Below are positions 25,991 through 34,701 of a DNA stretch of 55,801 bases, piece after piece. The notes beneath the pieces are model-generated. The model was not told the DNA's origin. It ran no database searches and saw only the letters and a list, made by a program, of their open reading frames with translations. A program made the position numbers and the translations under genes. Numbering within the stretch: the stretch's first letter is position 1; the number at the start of each line of letters is the position of its first letter. Origin of the DNA: Gammaproteobacteria bacterium (GTDB lineage Bacteria > Pseudomonadota > Gammaproteobacteria > Pseudomonadales > Azotimanducaceae); the NCBI GenBank assembly GCA_026709225.1, contig JAPOTJ010000030.1:1-55801 (forward strand). The letters are read 5' to 3'.

Positions 25991-26530
25991 TATCGCCGCG
26001 GGCGGCCTTGGGTCATTTCGATCATAGGCGCCCAGCGCTTCAAGATACTGGTCTTTTTCTTCTGGCGTCCGGGTTGCTGTGTCCATAATCGGCAGATCCA
26101 TTCTGTGCAGCAGTTCAAACAAGAAAAGCCGTGTGACCCGGCCATTGAAGTCTTCAAAGGGGTCGATATAAAGAAAACGACCTTCGGCGAAGGCCAAGTC
26201 TCTTGCTGTCTGATCGGATTGTCCTGCGATCGGGCTCGCTAATCGGGTTTCGAGGTCAGCTAGCGAATTCGCGCATGAGAACCGGCACGCGCCAGTGCGG
26301 CGGAGGGATATGAAAGCCAACTTGGACTTCTTTGACTCGCCATCGACCAGATATATCTGGCACGAGGTCTCCACAAATCTGCCGATGCAACTCCAATAGC
26401 AGCTTCTCGACAGGGAGCGCTGCAAAATTTCGCTGAGCTATATCGAGTTCGGTGAAGCTGACCTGTTCCGCAAGAAGCGGCGCAAGCTCTTGGCAAGTCA
26501 GGATGCCAAATTCGGTTTCGATACATCGAG
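25961..26530 (-). pseudogene. Fic-domain toxin, frameshifted
   Basis: Two adjoining minus-strand frames together encode one Fic-like protein. The first (about 26530-26256) has VSFTELDIAQRNFAALPVEK and HRQICGDLVPDISGRWR and then stops. The second (from about 26270) gives ADLETRLASP, FAEGRFLYIDPFEDFNGRVTR and a normal C-terminus. A frameshift lies near 26260-26275. The Fic motif reads DPFEDFNGR, so the catalytic His of HPFx(D/E) is Asp. No clear start codon is visible for the first frame. Both lesions indicate loss of AMP-transfer activity. Confidence 0.8.
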
Positions 26531-26707
26531 TTGCGCCATGCGTTGTGTGATCCGTTGGCGAATCCACTCTTCGTCGACGGGCTCCCCTTCCATCGCCATA
26601 GAGTTTGCGACATGGCTCGGAATCGCCGCTATGTGTCGCCTCTGACGCTCCTCCCGGGAGAGATTTCTCCATCGTCGGATTGCCCCCTTCCAGTCCGGTT
26701 CCGCCAT
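26498..26707 (-). CDS. Fic antitoxin-like small protein
   Basis: A 69-aa protein carrying SMAMEGEPV, which fits the (S/T)xxxE(G/N) inhibitory helix that blocks the ATP site of Fic enzymes (class I, separately encoded antitoxin as in VbhA/VbhT). It ends where the Fic toxin pseudogene begins, the normal antitoxin-toxin order. Its frame is intact although the toxin is broken, so it is an orphan. An alternative is that it was once the N-terminus of a longer fused protein. Confidence 0.7.
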   Translation of the reverse strand: MAEPDWKGAIRRWRNLSREERQRRHIAAIPSHVANSMAMEGEPVDEEWIRQRITQRMAQLDVSKPNLAS

Positions 26708-26895
26708 TGTTAGGCTCCCGCCTAGTTGCTTGATATTCCAAGAGCAGTGTATCCGATACCTCCGCGCCGGGTGACCGACCCGCAGAATGCACCAAGTTTG
26801 TGGTGGCTATCCACGCCAACATACTCTTACTATTGATGCCGCGACTATAATATGGACGCGTTAGCAGCCCGAAGCGGATTTCCAGAGACCATTCA

Positions 26896-27135
26896 ATGTC
26901 ACTGCATACACGAGCAGCGCTGATGAAGCACTTCGGCATTCGAGAGCTTGACAAGCCGCCGTGTCCGGTGCGGTTTGCAGGTCCCGGCGAACTATCTCAA
27001 ATCGAACGCGAAGAGCAGGCACAGGAACAAGCGAAAAACGACCGCCTTGTCGAGCAACACGGCGGCTATCAGGCGCTATACGGCGATGCGACGAAGCGCC
27101 TTCCGCCTGTGAAAGACGAATGGATGTCGCGGTAG
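26896..27135 (+). CDS. Putative antitoxin partner of a PIN-like protein
   Basis: A 79-aa charged, probably helical protein (segment IEREEQAQEQAKNDRLVEQH) that I do not recognise. A TATAAT box at 26846-26851, about 45 nt upstream, could be its promoter. Its last 16 nt overlap the start of a PIN-like gene, the layout of a two-gene toxin-antitoxin operon. The antitoxin role is inferred from this arrangement only. Confidence 0.6.
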   Translation: MSLHTRAALMKHFGIRELDKPPCPVRFAGPGELSQIEREEQAQEQAKNDRLVEQHGGYQALYGDATKRLPPVKDEWMSR

Positions 27136-27974
27136 ATACGAATCGGCTCGTGAGGCCGACACAGCGACGATTCAATGCCGCTTGGATGGAATGCTCAGAC
27201 GAGACGCTCAAGATATTGCCGCAAGTCGCAATTGAACTCACGCACGGGAAATATTTGGCTGATCTTGAGTTTTCGCTTGAGCAAGCACGACATGCACTCG
27301 CCAGTATCCGAAACAGGGGGGATCAGCACACCGCCTTCATTGTTGAATGCGATATCTGGTGGCTGAGAGAACTTCTTCGCAATGACTCGCCGTATGCGCT
27401 TCTTGAACTGACACCAGAAGAATACGAACAAAGCGCAGAGATACGACAGGCGTTTCCGGCAGATGCATTTCCGGCTGCACGTAAGCATGAGGTTGCATCT
27501 GACAGCGATGCCGTGATCGTCAGTCAAGGGATTGTGAAGCAACAGAATCTTTTGATCACGTCTGACAGCAATACGATCAAAGTCGGCCGGTTCAATGAGT
27601 GGCTACAGTCAAAAGGGAACGAATTGGGCGTTCGTGCCGCCCCTATTCTGTTTGTGCAGGATGACATCATGCCTCAATTGTTTGCCGATAAAGAGCACGA
27701 ATTACTGTGCATCGCATTGGCCGCCTCGTGGCCACATGATCGATATGCGGCAATCGAGATCATCCGCCAGCAATTTGATGGCCAGCTAAAGGCGATGCAA
27801 GGTGCCCTGCTGGAAAAAACAGCACGCACAATCAATGCGGCATGGCGCAAGGTCACCGACATCGAACAGCTACTGTCCTATGTGAGAGAGGCATACTTCC
27901 CACATAAAACACTTGCATCGGAAGCGAGACATCCCGGGTCGAGGGTCAGTAAGCGAGGGAGCATTGAGCAGTAG
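27120..27974 (+). CDS. PIN-like nuclease-domain protein (putative toxin)
   Basis: A 284-aa protein. The start MDVAVDTNRL places the first PIN acidic residue in a hydrophobic strand (D-T-N). The segment SDSDAVIVSQGIVKQQNLLITSD at about residue 125 matches the central and late acidic motifs and final strand of PIN folds. The C-terminal about 110 residues beyond the PIN core are unlike VapC, so this belongs to a longer PIN group. The ATG at 27120 overlaps the upstream small gene by 16 nt. RNase activity is an inference. Confidence 0.65.
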   Translation: MDVAVDTNRLVRPTQRRFNAAWMECSDETLKILPQVAIELTHGKYLADLEFSLEQARHALASIRNRGDQHTAFIVECDIWWLRELLRNDSPYALLELTPEEYEQSAEIRQAFPADAFPAARKHEVASDSDAVIVSQGIVKQQNLLITSDSNTIKVGRFNEWLQSKGNELGVRAAPILFVQDDIMPQLFADKEHELLCIALAASWPHDRYAAIEIIRQQFDGQLKAMQGALLEKTARTINAAWRKVTDIEQLLSYVREAYFPHKTLASEARHPGSRVSKRGSIEQ

Positions 27975-28115
27975 CCCTCAAAGAAACGAGGCTGATGTCG
28001 CAAAGCCCGTGCGCTACTTCCCAATCTTCAGCAGATTCAATTGCTGCGCCATCAACAGAACCCGTTGAACCGACAGGATGCGCCAGAATGGCTCGCCCTT
28101 GTCCCCGTCCATCCC

Positions 28116-29093
28116 ATGGCCACCCTCGACAACATCTACCATCTCGCCCAAATCCTCAAATCGCGCCGCTATCCTGTCTCGGAAGCCACCCTCATGCGCG
28201 AGCTTGAGTGCTCCCGCTCAACGCTCTTTCGCACCATCGAGACGCTTCGCGAACGCTTTGGCGCACCAATCGAGAATAGGCGAGGGCAGGGCTATGTGTA
28301 CGCCAAAGGCAACCAAGACTTCGAGCTTCCTGGCACGTGGTTCCGAGCGCAAGAGATCGAGGCGCTCTTGGTCATGGACAATCTCATCGCCCGCTTGCAG
28401 CCGGGTGTGCTCGATGATCGCGTGGCGGCGTTGCGGGAGAAGCTCGCTGCATTGCTTGATAAGAGCACCGTCAGGCCGTCGCCGAAGTTTCCGCGCGAGC
28501 GTTTCCGAGTGCTCCCGTCGCATATCCGCGAGCTGCCAAGCAGGATATTTGAATTGGTGGCGCAATCGCTGATCGAGCGTCGCCAGCTTCGCTTTCAATA
28601 TCGGAATCGAGGTGACGGGGCGGAAGCGCTTCGCGAAACATCGCCTCAGCGCCTTGTCCACTACAAGGACCATTGGTACTTGGATGCGTGGGATGAGCGC
28701 AAAGATGCGCTGCGAACGTTTGCGCTTGATCGAATGCGCGATGTGATCATCGCAAGCGAGTCTGCACGAGATGTGGACGCGGACATGCTTGACGACGCGC
28801 TGATGCAGGGCTACGGGCTTTTCTCTGGCGAAGCGAAAGAACATGCCACTCTTGTTTTCTCGGCCAGTCGCGCCGAGTGGGTGTCGGAAGAGACGTGGCA
28901 TCCTGATCAGCAAGGGCGCTTTTTGGACGATGGCTGCTATGAGCTTGTTGTTCCGTATTCAGATTCCCGCGAACTCGTGGGCGAGATTTTGCGTCATGGT
29001 CAGCATGTTCGCGTCGAGTCGCCTGATGCGTTGGTGCGCGAAGTGAGCGAGGCACTTCAGGCGGCGTTAATGCTGTATCAGCGCAATACGTGA
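28116..29093 (+). CDS. WYL-domain transcriptional regulator
   Basis: A 325-aa regulator with an N-terminal winged HTH (about residues 3-60; YHLAQILKSRRYPVSEATLM then ELECSRSTLFRTIETL), a central WYL domain carrying HWYLDAWDERKDALRTFALDRM, and a C-terminal WCX-like region. WYL regulators sense ligands, possibly nucleic acids, and often control defence or DNA-damage genes; in cyanobacteria one regulates a CRISPR locus. Here it is the first intact gene beyond the toxin-antitoxin cluster, 2.8 kb from cas3. A role in controlling the island is possible but not shown. Confidence 0.88.
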   Translation: MATLDNIYHLAQILKSRRYPVSEATLMRELECSRSTLFRTIETLRERFGAPIENRRGQGYVYAKGNQDFELPGTWFRAQEIEALLVMDNLIARLQPGVLDDRVAALREKLAALLDKSTVRPSPKFPRERFRVLPSHIRELPSRIFELVAQSLIERRQLRFQYRNRGDGAEALRETSPQRLVHYKDHWYLDAWDERKDALRTFALDRMRDVIIASESARDVDADMLDDALMQGYGLFSGEAKEHATLVFSASRAEWVSEETWHPDQQGRFLDDGCYELVVPYSDSRELVGEILRHGQHVRVESPDALVREVSEALQAALMLYQRNT

Positions 29094-29094
29094 A

Positions 29095-30645
29095 TCACGC
29101 TTCGGCGACTTCAAAGCCGACCACGCTCCGCGCCTCGCTGCTGAACTCAACGCCGACCAGATACACCTTGCCGTCCGCGCTCGCGTACTTGTCGGCGTAG
29201 CCCTTTTCGCGCAGCTGCGCCATGGCCGAGCCTATCCCGGCCTGCTCGACCACCTTGAACTCGAACAGGAGCACGTTGCCGCCGACGTGCACACACATGT
29301 CGGCGCGGCCCTTGATGCTGCTGTCCTCGATGGTGATGTCGAGTCCGGCGGCGGCGAAGTAGGAGTAGAAGATGCTCGCGTAGCAGCCTTCGTAGTTGGC
29401 GATGGTGTTGTTGCTGAGCCACTCCGAGGGGATGCTCGCGTAGAAGGCGCTGACCAGCGTTTCAAGTCCTTGGAAGTCCTCGGCCAACAGCAGCGGCATG
29501 AGCCTAGCGCGGTTGCTTTCACGGCCTGACTGGTTCTTGACCATCCAAGCGAGCAGATGCTCGTTGAGACCTTGTCGGACTTCGCGGTTCGGGTAGCCGA
29601 GGCGGTAGAAGCGGGCGCCGCCGTGGTCCTCTTCGGCGGCGATGGTCAGATAGCCGGTTTGGAAGAGCAGAGCTTCCACCTCGATATCGTCAACGTCGAA
29701 CTTCGACAACAGGCTGTCGCCGGCGATCAGGCTGTCGAGGGCGAGCGACGGGACGCGGCGCGACGTGAGGAGATCGACGAGGAAAGTCGGCGTGCCGGTC
29801 TCGAACCACCAGGGGCTGAACTCCCTGTTCTCCAGGAGCAGCAGGATGTCGAAGGGGTTGTAGACGCAATCATCGCCCCGCCAGCAGTAGCCGTTGTACC
29901 AGTCGCGCACGCGCGCCCGGTCGAGTCCTGCCATCTCGGCGCCGAACACAGTGTCCAAGTCGGCCTCGGTGTAGCCGCAAATAGTCGAATATCGCGGATT
30001 CAGCGTGAGGTCAAAAAGATGGTTCACGCCCGAGAACAGGCTCACCTTGGAAAACTTGCTCACGCCCGTGAGAAGGCAGAACTTGATGTCCGCATCCGAA
30101 GATTTGAGGGTGCCATACAGTCCGCGTAGGTAGTTTCTGTTCTCGATTGCCACTTCAGAAGACTGCAACGCGTCAAGAATCGGCTTGTCGTACTCGTCCA
30201 CGAGCACGACGGCTCGCTGTCCGCACTTTGCATGCAAGGCCTCGAGCAGATGCGCGAGGCGTTCCGCAGAAAACTGCTCGTCTCCGCAGTCGATTCCGAA
30301 TGCCCGCCCCGCTTGCTCAAGCTGCCGCATCACCGTCTGATGCAGATAGCCGGGGGTCGTGAAGTCGCCGCGTCCGAAGTCGAGTTTCACCACCGGGAAC
30401 GTGACCGACCAGTCCCAATGCTTGTGGATGGCCAGCCCTTGAAAGAGCCGCTCGTTGCCTTCGAACATTTCCTTGATGGTGTCGAGCAGGAGGCTCTTGC
30501 CGAAGCGGCGCGGCCGAGAGAGGAAATAGTGCTTCGCGCCTTCGATAAGATTTCGGATGTGTTCCGTTTTGTCAACGTAGTAATACCCGTCCTCTCGTAT
30601 TTCGCGAAAGGTCTGAATGCCGATGGGGAGTTTGAGGCGGGTCAT
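29095..30645 (-). CDS. AAA-ATPase/PD-(D/E)XK nuclease family protein, copy A
   Basis: A 516-aa protein with an N-terminal AAA-ATPase-like domain (Walker A region SRPRRFGKSLLLD at about residue 43, Walker B VVLVDEYDKPI at about 146) and a C-terminal PD-(D/E)XK nuclease-like domain (GRADMCVHVGGNVLLFEFKV, with the D and E-x-K residues). The family is multi-copy in many bacteria and its role is not settled. It overlaps its tandem paralogue by 4 nt. The last about 125 codons are almost identical in DNA to those of the paralogue, whereas the rest is diverged. Confidence 0.88.
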   Translation of the reverse strand: MTRLKLPIGIQTFREIREDGYYYVDKTEHIRNLIEGAKHYFLSRPRRFGKSLLLDTIKEMFEGNERLFQGLAIHKHWDWSVTFPVVKLDFGRGDFTTPGYLHQTVMRQLEQAGRAFGIDCGDEQFSAERLAHLLEALHAKCGQRAVVLVDEYDKPILDALQSSEVAIENRNYLRGLYGTLKSSDADIKFCLLTGVSKFSKVSLFSGVNHLFDLTLNPRYSTICGYTEADLDTVFGAEMAGLDRARVRDWYNGYCWRGDDCVYNPFDILLLLENREFSPWWFETGTPTFLVDLLTSRRVPSLALDSLIAGDSLLSKFDVDDIEVEALLFQTGYLTIAAEEDHGGARFYRLGYPNREVRQGLNEHLLAWMVKNQSGRESNRARLMPLLLAEDFQGLETLVSAFYASIPSEWLSNNTIANYEGCYASIFYSYFAAAGLDITIEDSSIKGRADMCVHVGGNVLLFEFKVVEQAGIGSAMAQLREKGYADKYASADGKVYLVGVEFSSEARSVVGFEVAEA

Positions 30646-32195
30646 TGGCCGACCGATTCCACTTCGAAGCCGACCACGCTCCGCGCCTCGCTGCTGAACT
30701 CAACGCCGACCAGATACACCTTGCCGTCCGCGCTCGCGTACTTGTCGGCGTAGCCCTTTTCGCGCAGCTGCGCCATGGCCGAGCCTATCCCGGCCTGCTC
30801 GACCACCTTGAACTCGAACAGGAGCACGTTGCCGCCGACGTGCACACACATGTCGGCGCGGCCCTTGATGCTGCTGTCCTCGATGGTGATGTCGAGTCCG
30901 GCGGCGGCGAAGTAGGAGTAGAAGATGCTCGCGTAGCAGCCTTCGTAGTTGGCGATGGTGTTGTTGCTGAGCCACTCCGAGGGGATGCTCGCGTAGAAGG
31001 CGCTGACCAGCGTCTCAAGTCCTTGGAAGTCCTCGGCGATGAGTAGGGGGATCAGCTTCGCGCTATTGGCCTCACGGTGCGAGTGGTTGCGCACCATCCA
31101 AGCGAGCAGATGGTCGTTGAGACCTTGGCGGACCTCAAGGTTCGGAAAGCCGAGTCGATAGAATCGCTTGCCGGGCTGGTCTACTTCGCCGGTGATTGTC
31201 AGGTAGCCAGTTTGGAAAAGTAAGGCCTCGGTAGCAATGTCATCAACATCGAACTTCGAGAGCAGGCTGTCACCGGCGATCAGGCTGTCGAGAGCGAGCG
31301 ACGGGACGCGGCGAGAAGTGAGCAGGTCGACGAGGAATGTCGGCGTGCCGGTCTCGAACCACCAGGGGCTGAACTCTCGACGCTTGAAGAGCAGCAATAT
31401 ATCGAACGGGTTGTAGACACGCTTGTCGCCTCGCCAGCAGTAGCCGTTGTACCAGTCCCGAACACGCGCCTTGTCGAGCCCTTCGAGCTCGCGCCCGAAC
31501 ACCTGCTCCAGATCTTCCTCGGTGTAGCCGCAGATGGTTGCGTTCTCCGGGTCGAGCGTAATGTCGAGGAGGTTGTTCACTCCGGAGAACAGGCTCACCT
31601 TGGAAAACTTGCTCACGCCGGTGAGGAAGGAGAACCGCAGGTGCTCGTCCGCGTCCTTGATGACGGAATAGATGCCTCGCAGCATGTCGCGGTTGCGCCT
31701 CGCGACTTCGGGCGCATCGAGCGCATCGAGTATGGGCTTGTCATACTCGTCGACGAGCAGCGCAACCGGCTGGCCAGTTTCGCGATGCAGTTCGCTGATC
31801 AAGTGGAGAAGCCGTCCTCCGAGCGTGCTGCGGCGTGCGGTGATGCCTGCCGCAGTCTCAAGCGTCATGAGTTGATCGGAGATATGTCCGGCCAGTCCGC
31901 CCGGCTCCTTGAAGTCCCCAACCGCAAAACTGAGGCGCAGCGTCGGATGCCTGACCGACCAGTCCCAGTGCTCGTGAATGACCAGCCCTTGAAAGAGTCG
32001 CTCGTTGCCCTCGAACAGTTCCTTGATGGTGTCGAGTAGGAGGCTCTTACCGAAGCGGCGCGGCCGCGACAGGAAATAGTGCTTGGCACCTTCTATGAGC
32101 TTGTGAATATGCGGTGTCTTATCCACATAGTAGTAGCCTTCCTCGCGTATCTCGCGAAAGGTCTGAATGCCTATCGGAAGCCTTTGCGCTGCCAT
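30642..32195 (-). CDS. AAA-ATPase/PD-(D/E)XK nuclease family protein, copy B
   Basis: 517 aa, same domain order as the adjacent copy: Walker A in SRPRRFGKSLLLD, Walker B in VALLVDEYDKPIL, and the C-terminal nuclease motif GRADMCVHVGGNVLLFEFKV. The N-terminal halves of the two copies differ clearly (for example the segment after HWDWSV), whereas 30661-31037 differs from 29108-29484 by only two bases. It is the upstream gene of the pair and overlaps the downstream start as ATGA. Start ATG at 32195 (MAAQRLPIGIQTFREI). Confidence 0.88.
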   Translation of the reverse strand: MAAQRLPIGIQTFREIREEGYYYVDKTPHIHKLIEGAKHYFLSRPRRFGKSLLLDTIKELFEGNERLFQGLVIHEHWDWSVRHPTLRLSFAVGDFKEPGGLAGHISDQLMTLETAAGITARRSTLGGRLLHLISELHRETGQPVALLVDEYDKPILDALDAPEVARRNRDMLRGIYSVIKDADEHLRFSFLTGVSKFSKVSLFSGVNNLLDITLDPENATICGYTEEDLEQVFGRELEGLDKARVRDWYNGYCWRGDKRVYNPFDILLLFKRREFSPWWFETGTPTFLVDLLTSRRVPSLALDSLIAGDSLLSKFDVDDIATEALLFQTGYLTITGEVDQPGKRFYRLGFPNLEVRQGLNDHLLAWMVRNHSHREANSAKLIPLLIAEDFQGLETLVSAFYASIPSEWLSNNTIANYEGCYASIFYSYFAAAGLDITIEDSSIKGRADMCVHVGGNVLLFEFKVVEQAGIGSAMAQLREKGYADKYASADGKVYLVGVEFSSEARSVVGFEVESVGQ

Positions 32196-32225
32196 TCGTA
32201 TAGCCTAGCAGCTTTCATCGCGCAC

Positions 32226-34265
32226 TTAATCGCGTGCGTTGCCTGTGTCGCCCGCGCTGCTCGTGAGCCGCTTGCTGAGCGTGGCTGCTGCTGGCGTGTC
32301 CAACGCCTGAAGGCGCGCCGCCATGGCCTCGCGTTCGCTCGCGGGCCAGCGCGCCGTAAACTCGGAGAGACTCACCTCATCGGCGAGCGCTCTTGCTGCG
32401 CGCGTCTCCGCGAGTGCTCGCCACGGGGCGCTAGCGGAAGCCCGCGCACGCGCGCTGTCGGCGGCACTTGCGGCACTCGCCATATCGGACTCATCGACGG
32501 GCTGTAGATCCTTCATCACGCGGTTAAACATGTCCAGTGCGCAGATCGAATGTACCGTGCCCGTTTCGTTGAGATCGTCAAGTCGATTGAACAGGCCGCC
32601 GTTGCATTCGCCTTGGTGCAGCGAGACCTCAAAGGCGGACATGAGCGTGTCTGCAAGGTCTACGCTGTTTTGTCTTGGCACGACGCGATCCTTGCGCGCG
32701 TGAAAGAGGTGAAAGTGGGTGTTGGTCGCCTGCACCGTGCCTGTCAAATCGAGCAGGTTTGTGAACGAACTGAGCTGTATGAGTGCTTTGAAGCGATCGA
32801 ACTTCGCCTCTGGCGGGTCATCCGCAAGATAGCCGCTTACAAATGCGTCCGTGAACTTGAACTCTTCGTTCTCGGCATCCACTTCCTCGAGGACATCGGC
32901 AGACGTCAGACCAGTGTCCAGATACGCCAAATAGCCTGGCATGGTCCATCGTTGCACATAGTAGAGAAGACGCGCCGTATCGATGGCGCACCAGGCGTCG
33001 TTCTCCTCGCATTCGCCCGCGATGCGGCGCAGACCGCCTTGAAGCATCCTATGCGGGTCATAGGGCCCGGCGCCGATATAGACTTCGCGAATATTGCTGT
33101 CGCGCGCCTTGAGCGCGTGTGCGAGCCAGAGCGCCATACCGCTGTGACCGCCTTGCGAATAGCCAATCACGGCAAGATCGCTCGCTTGCATCGGGTCGAT
33201 GAATGCCTTGAATCGGTCATCGGCGCGCACTGCTTCGATCATGTCGAGGCTGTTGGCGGCCACGCGGCTCGCCATCACATAGGTTTCCGGGGCATCGTCA
33301 GCCAGTGTCTGGCCATTGCCCCAGTTGTCCGGTGCGAGCACGAGATAGCCTCTGCTGGCGAGCAGATTACCGAGCATGTACCAGACATCCGTGTCGTCTA
33401 GGTCGCTTGGGTGCGAGCCAGTGCTGTGGCTCAGTATGATGATGCGTTCGCCGCGCACGAAGCTGGCATCGTCGGTGATGCGCGGACGAACGATCATGCC
33501 CGACAGCGCGGCTTCGCTGCCGTCAGGCTTGTGGCTCGGATAGGTCACGCGCTCCGAGAGCGTGGCAAAGTTGGCCTTATCGGCGCCGATTTCGTCCCAT
33601 GCTTCCCTCGCGATTCTCTCAACGACCTCGGCACCGAGCGCGCCGAATATGTCGTTCTCAAACTCATTGAGCGCGGCGTTGCGCACATAGTTCTCATAGA
33701 GTCTTCTGATCAAGCCAACCGAGCGCTCCACGCTTTCAAGCACCGTCACCCCTTCCGACACCTCTGCGCTCACGCTTGAGAAGCTCAAGCTCGCGCGCTG
33801 CGTGCTGTCATCGTCATCGGCGCCATCGGTATCGACGTCAACGTGCAGCGTGTAACTGCGCCCGCCTTCAAGCTCGCAGCTCAATCGATGGTTGATGATC
33901 TCCGCATAGGGAGTGTCGTCGCTGACCTCCACGAGTTGTCTGCGGACGGCGAGGCCATCGGGCGAGCAGTCGCCGTCATAGTCGTACTTCCAATCGCTCG
34001 CACTGAGGTGGGCGATCGTGAACTCGCCGGTATTTGCGGACACGCGCGCATCGCTTGCCGGGACCGAGTCAATGATCATGACGGGGTCGGAAGGTTCGGG
34101 CATCTGCGTGGTCACCCCGGCGGTTTGATCCGTCGGCGTATCGCTGCCACCGCCGCCACCGCCGCAGGCGGAGAGCAGGATGGTGCTGATGGCAACGCTT
34201 AAGGCGCGGCCGATGCGGGTGCTTAAGGCTTGCACGAGGCTATGCAGGTTTCCAGAATTCGACAT
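32226..34265 (-). CDS. Lipoprotein alpha/beta-hydrolase
   Basis: A 679-aa secreted lipoprotein. Residues about 20-34 form the signal peptide, with lipobox LLSAC followed by a glycine run. The hydrolase core has the nucleophile elbow GYSQGG (Ser) preceded by IIILSHSTGSHPSDL, the oxyanion region of large esterases, and a late FHARKDRVV segment that may place the acid. The C-terminal about 90 residues are Ala/Arg/Ser-rich and probably disordered. It resembles bacterial lipase/PAF-acetylhydrolase-like proteins; substrate unknown. Confidence 0.8.
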   Translation of the reverse strand: MSNSGNLHSLVQALSTRIGRALSVAISTILLSACGGGGGGSDTPTDQTAGVTTQMPEPSDPVMIIDSVPASDARVSANTGEFTIAHLSASDWKYDYDGDCSPDGLAVRRQLVEVSDDTPYAEIINHRLSCELEGGRSYTLHVDVDTDGADDDDSTQRASLSFSSVSAEVSEGVTVLESVERSVGLIRRLYENYVRNAALNEFENDIFGALGAEVVERIAREAWDEIGADKANFATLSERVTYPSHKPDGSEAALSGMIVRPRITDDASFVRGERIIILSHSTGSHPSDLDDTDVWYMLGNLLASRGYLVLAPDNWGNGQTLADDAPETYVMASRVAANSLDMIEAVRADDRFKAFIDPMQASDLAVIGYSQGGHSGMALWLAHALKARDSNIREVYIGAGPYDPHRMLQGGLRRIAGECEENDAWCAIDTARLLYYVQRWTMPGYLAYLDTGLTSADVLEEVDAENEEFKFTDAFVSGYLADDPPEAKFDRFKALIQLSSFTNLLDLTGTVQATNTHFHLFHARKDRVVPRQNSVDLADTLMSAFEVSLHQGECNGGLFNRLDDLNETGTVHSICALDMFNRVMKDLQPVDESDMASAASAADSARARASASAPWRALAETRAARALADEVSLSEFTARWPASEREAMAARLQALDTPAAATLSKRLTSSAGDTGNARD

Positions 34266-34701
34266 GGAATCTCACAGGTTGATCAATACAAAGGTGGTGT
34301 TTCATCTGCGGCACGATGATGGCTTCGGTCGGCGCATTCAAGGCAAAACGCTTGTTGACAGGTGCCTGCACACGGTACTCAAGCGCGCCCTCGGTGATTT
34401 GCAGCTTGCCCCATACGCCGCGTTTGGTTGCGTGGTCGCGCAGGAATCCCGCAGGCACCGAGCGCTCGCACAGATCGCGTGTGCGCTTGTAGTTGACGAG
34501 ACCCTGCGGCCATTCCATGCGGTCGCATAGTGGACACTCGAGTTCGCTGCCGAGCATGGCGCGGCGACCGGATTCGCTTGTCACCCAAGGCCGATTGACG
34601 AACGGTGGCTTGTGGCGAACATGCTGCGAATGGCCGCAGTCGAGATGCGCAAGAGGATCGCCTCGCTCATCCGTGCTGAATCCGATGATGCTGCGTTTCA
34701 T
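34240..34701 (-). CDS. DUF3565-DUF1971 fusion protein
   Basis: 153 aa. The N-terminal half is a DUF3565-like zinc-binding module (ERGDPLAHLDCGHSQHVRH, then LECPLCDRMEWP). The C-terminal half resembles DUF1971, a small cupin found near TehB tellurite-resistance proteins (SVPAGFLRDHATKRGVWGKL). Both modules are usually separate proteins or join in this order in proteobacteria; function is unknown. It overlaps the next minus-strand gene by 26 nt and the upstream nfeD by 4 nt, so it is probably co-transcribed with nfeD. Confidence 0.75.
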   Translation of the reverse strand: MKRSIIGFSTDERGDPLAHLDCGHSQHVRHKPPFVNRPWVTSESGRRAMLGSELECPLCDRMEWPQGLVNYKRTRDLCERSVPAGFLRDHATKRGVWGKLQITEGALEYRVQAPVNKRFALNAPTEAIIVPQMKHHLCIDQPVRFHVEFWKPA

